Below are positions 5,844 to 6,679 of a stretch of 6,679 nucleotides of DNA, in pieces. Under the pieces are notes generated by a model that made no database searches, was not told where the DNA came from, and saw only the letters and a program-made list of their open reading frames with translations. Both the position numbers and the translations under genes were made by a program. Origin of the DNA: Gemmatimonadaceae bacterium (GTDB lineage: Bacteria; Gemmatimonadota; Gemmatimonadetes; Gemmatimonadales; Gemmatimonadaceae); contig JADGQU010000127.1 of NCBI GenBank assembly GCA_017881545.1, positions 1 to 6,679 on the forward strand, in the 5' to 3' direction. The first letter of the stretch is position 1. Every line of letters starts with the position of its first letter.

Positions 5844-6494
5844 ATGAGAAGGACCTTATTGACTGTTTCAGCGCTGATGGCAGTGACCGCTACGGCGGGC
5901 GCCCAAAGCGCGAGCGCGATTCGACTCCGGCTTGACCCGGTCAGCGAGGTCACCATCGAAGGGACCTCTTCCCTCCACGCCTTCCACTGCAAGACCAACA
6001 AGATCATGGCCTACGTGGATGTAGATCCCGGCTACACGAAGGATCTCACCAAGATCGCGCGTCCGATCGTGAGCGTGAAGGTCAACATCGTCGTGAAGAC
6101 ATTGTCCTGCGGCAACGGGCAGATGGACAAGAACATGTACAGCACCCTCGATGCCGACAAAAACCCGCTCATCAAGTACACGATGTCGGGCTATGACATT
6201 CTCGACGGTAGCGCGAAACCCTCCGCGTTCGTCGCGCAGACGACCGGCACGCTCCAGATCTCCGGCCAGGAAAAAGTCATCAACATGAAGATCAACGCCG
6301 AGCGGTTGAGCGATGGCAAGGCAACAGCGCAGGCCGAGGAGAAGATCCTCATGTCGGATTTCGGTATCAAGGCGCCGAGTTTCATGCTCGGCACACTCAA
6401 GGTGGGTAATGAAGTCACGGTGAAGTTCAATCTGAAAGCGGGACCGGAGCTTCTTGCACAGCTCGCCGCGGCAACGAATAGCGGCGGAAAGTAG
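5844..6494 (+). CDS. YceI-like exported protein
   Basis: This 216-residue protein starts at ATG 5844 with TGAGGA eight bases upstream. Residues 1-20 form a Sec signal peptide (MRRTLLTVSALM..., basic then hydrophobic), with likely cleavage at A-G-A before Gln21 or A-S-A before Ile26. The mature protein shows the YceI pattern. S-E-V-T-I-E-G-T-S-S-L-H-A-F at 34-47 is the first strand pair, and paired strands run through the middle (V-S-V-K-V-N-I near 76-82). M-S-D-F-G-I-K-A-P at 170-178 and L-K-V-G-N-E-V-T-V-K-F-N-L at 185-197 are the usual C-terminal block. YceI proteins are small lipocalin-like beta barrels in the periplasm that bind isoprenoid-type lipids. Cys49 and Cys89 could form a disulfide. 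It is followed 58 bases later by another exported protein, probably in the same transcript. The family is fairly sure, the ligand unknown. Confidence 0.85.
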   Translation: MRRTLLTVSALMAVTATAGAQSASAIRLRLDPVSEVTIEGTSSLHAFHCKTNKIMAYVDVDPGYTKDLTKIARPIVSVKVNIVVKTLSCGNGQMDKNMYSTLDADKNPLIKYTMSGYDILDGSAKPSAFVAQTTGTLQISGQEKVINMKINAERLSDGKATAQAEEKILMSDFGIKAPSFMLGTLKVGNEVTVKFNLKAGPELLAQLAAATNSGGK

Positions 6495-6552
6495 GAACGC
6501 TCCTCAATACCTGAGTAGCCAGTTCAAACGCAGTTCATAAAGGGAGAATACA

Positions 6553-6679
6553 ATGAAACCCAGTTTTATAGTGCTCACCGCCGCGCTCGCGACGGTTGCC
6601 TTCGCGCCGGTTTCGAACGCGCAGGGGACCAATAAGATGACGGTTGGTATCGTCGTGCCGAAGTCCACAACGGTCGACA
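6553..6679 (+). CDS. Exported protein, N-terminal fragment (cut by window edge)
   Basis: The frame starts at ATG 6553 behind AGGGAG, with a six-base spacer, and runs 42 codons to the window end without a stop. It opens with MKPSFIV, then a hydrophobic run to about residue 17 and a cleavage-like S-N-A before Gln24, so a Sec signal peptide is clear. The first mature residues (G-T-N-K-M-T-V-G-I-V-V-P) do not identify a family. It lies 58 bases after the YceI-like gene on the same strand and is likely in its operon. The gap shows no terminator. Confidence 0.75.
   Translation, partial: MKPSFIVLTAALATVAFAPVSNAQGTNKMTVGIVVPKSTTVD

Noticed and set aside
5705..5935. Plus-strand open frame running into the YceI-like gene
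   Set aside because: It overlaps the YceI signal-peptide region in another frame and shows no domain; its purine-rich upstream stretch (GGGAGGGG-like) is probably chance.

Overview
This is a 6.7 kb window from a moderately GC-rich bacterial chromosome. Genes are tightly packed, nearly all start at ATG behind good purine-rich Shine-Dalgarno sites, and there are secreted and lipoprotein products. The lineage cannot be fixed from this sequence. The style would fit a soil or environmental Gram-negative such as Gemmatimonadota or Acidobacteriota, but that is a weak guess. I see no rRNA, tRNA, CRISPR array, insertion sequence or phage gene.

Layout. On the plus strand at the left edge lies the 3' end of a CBS-domain gene (2-259), followed by a small lipoprotein of unknown function (287-811). 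A convergent gap (812-880) separates these from a minus-strand block that reads right to left. That block is a tandem universal stress protein (5525-4551), a triple-BON-domain protein (4386-3730), a PRPP-type phosphoribosyltransferase (3645-2965), an erythromycin-esterase-like hydrolase (2954-1611) and a dienelactone-hydrolase-like alpha/beta hydrolase (1588-881). The last three genes are separated by only 10 and 22 bases and are almost certainly co-transcribed. The BON gene lies 84 bases upstream of them across a strong hairpin. The stress protein lies a further 164 bases upstream. A 318-base divergent intergenic region (5526-5843) then leads to a plus-strand pair of exported proteins: a YceI-like protein (5844-6494) and a second signal-peptide protein cut by the window edge (6553-6679).

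How the genes may work together. The left 5.5 kb looks like a stress or dormancy module: CBS ligand sensor, Usp proteins, BON protein, and the PRTase / Ere-like / DLH-like trio. From memory, the same domains occur in the Mycobacterium tuberculosis DosR dormancy regulon, where PRTase-Ere and PRTase-DLH occur as gene fusions (Rv2030c, Rv0571c). Here the three domains are separate genes in one operon. That is the most interesting feature of the window, because no biochemical role is established for this association as far as I know. The neighbourhood gives no reason to read the Ere-like gene as a macrolide-resistance determinant.

Regulatory signals that can be seen are a 14-bp-stem inverted repeat between the BON and PRTase genes, a 9-bp inverted repeat whose second arm overlaps the YceI ribosome binding site, and two short palindromes upstream of the stress-protein gene. 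No convincing sigma-70-type promoter was found by eye.
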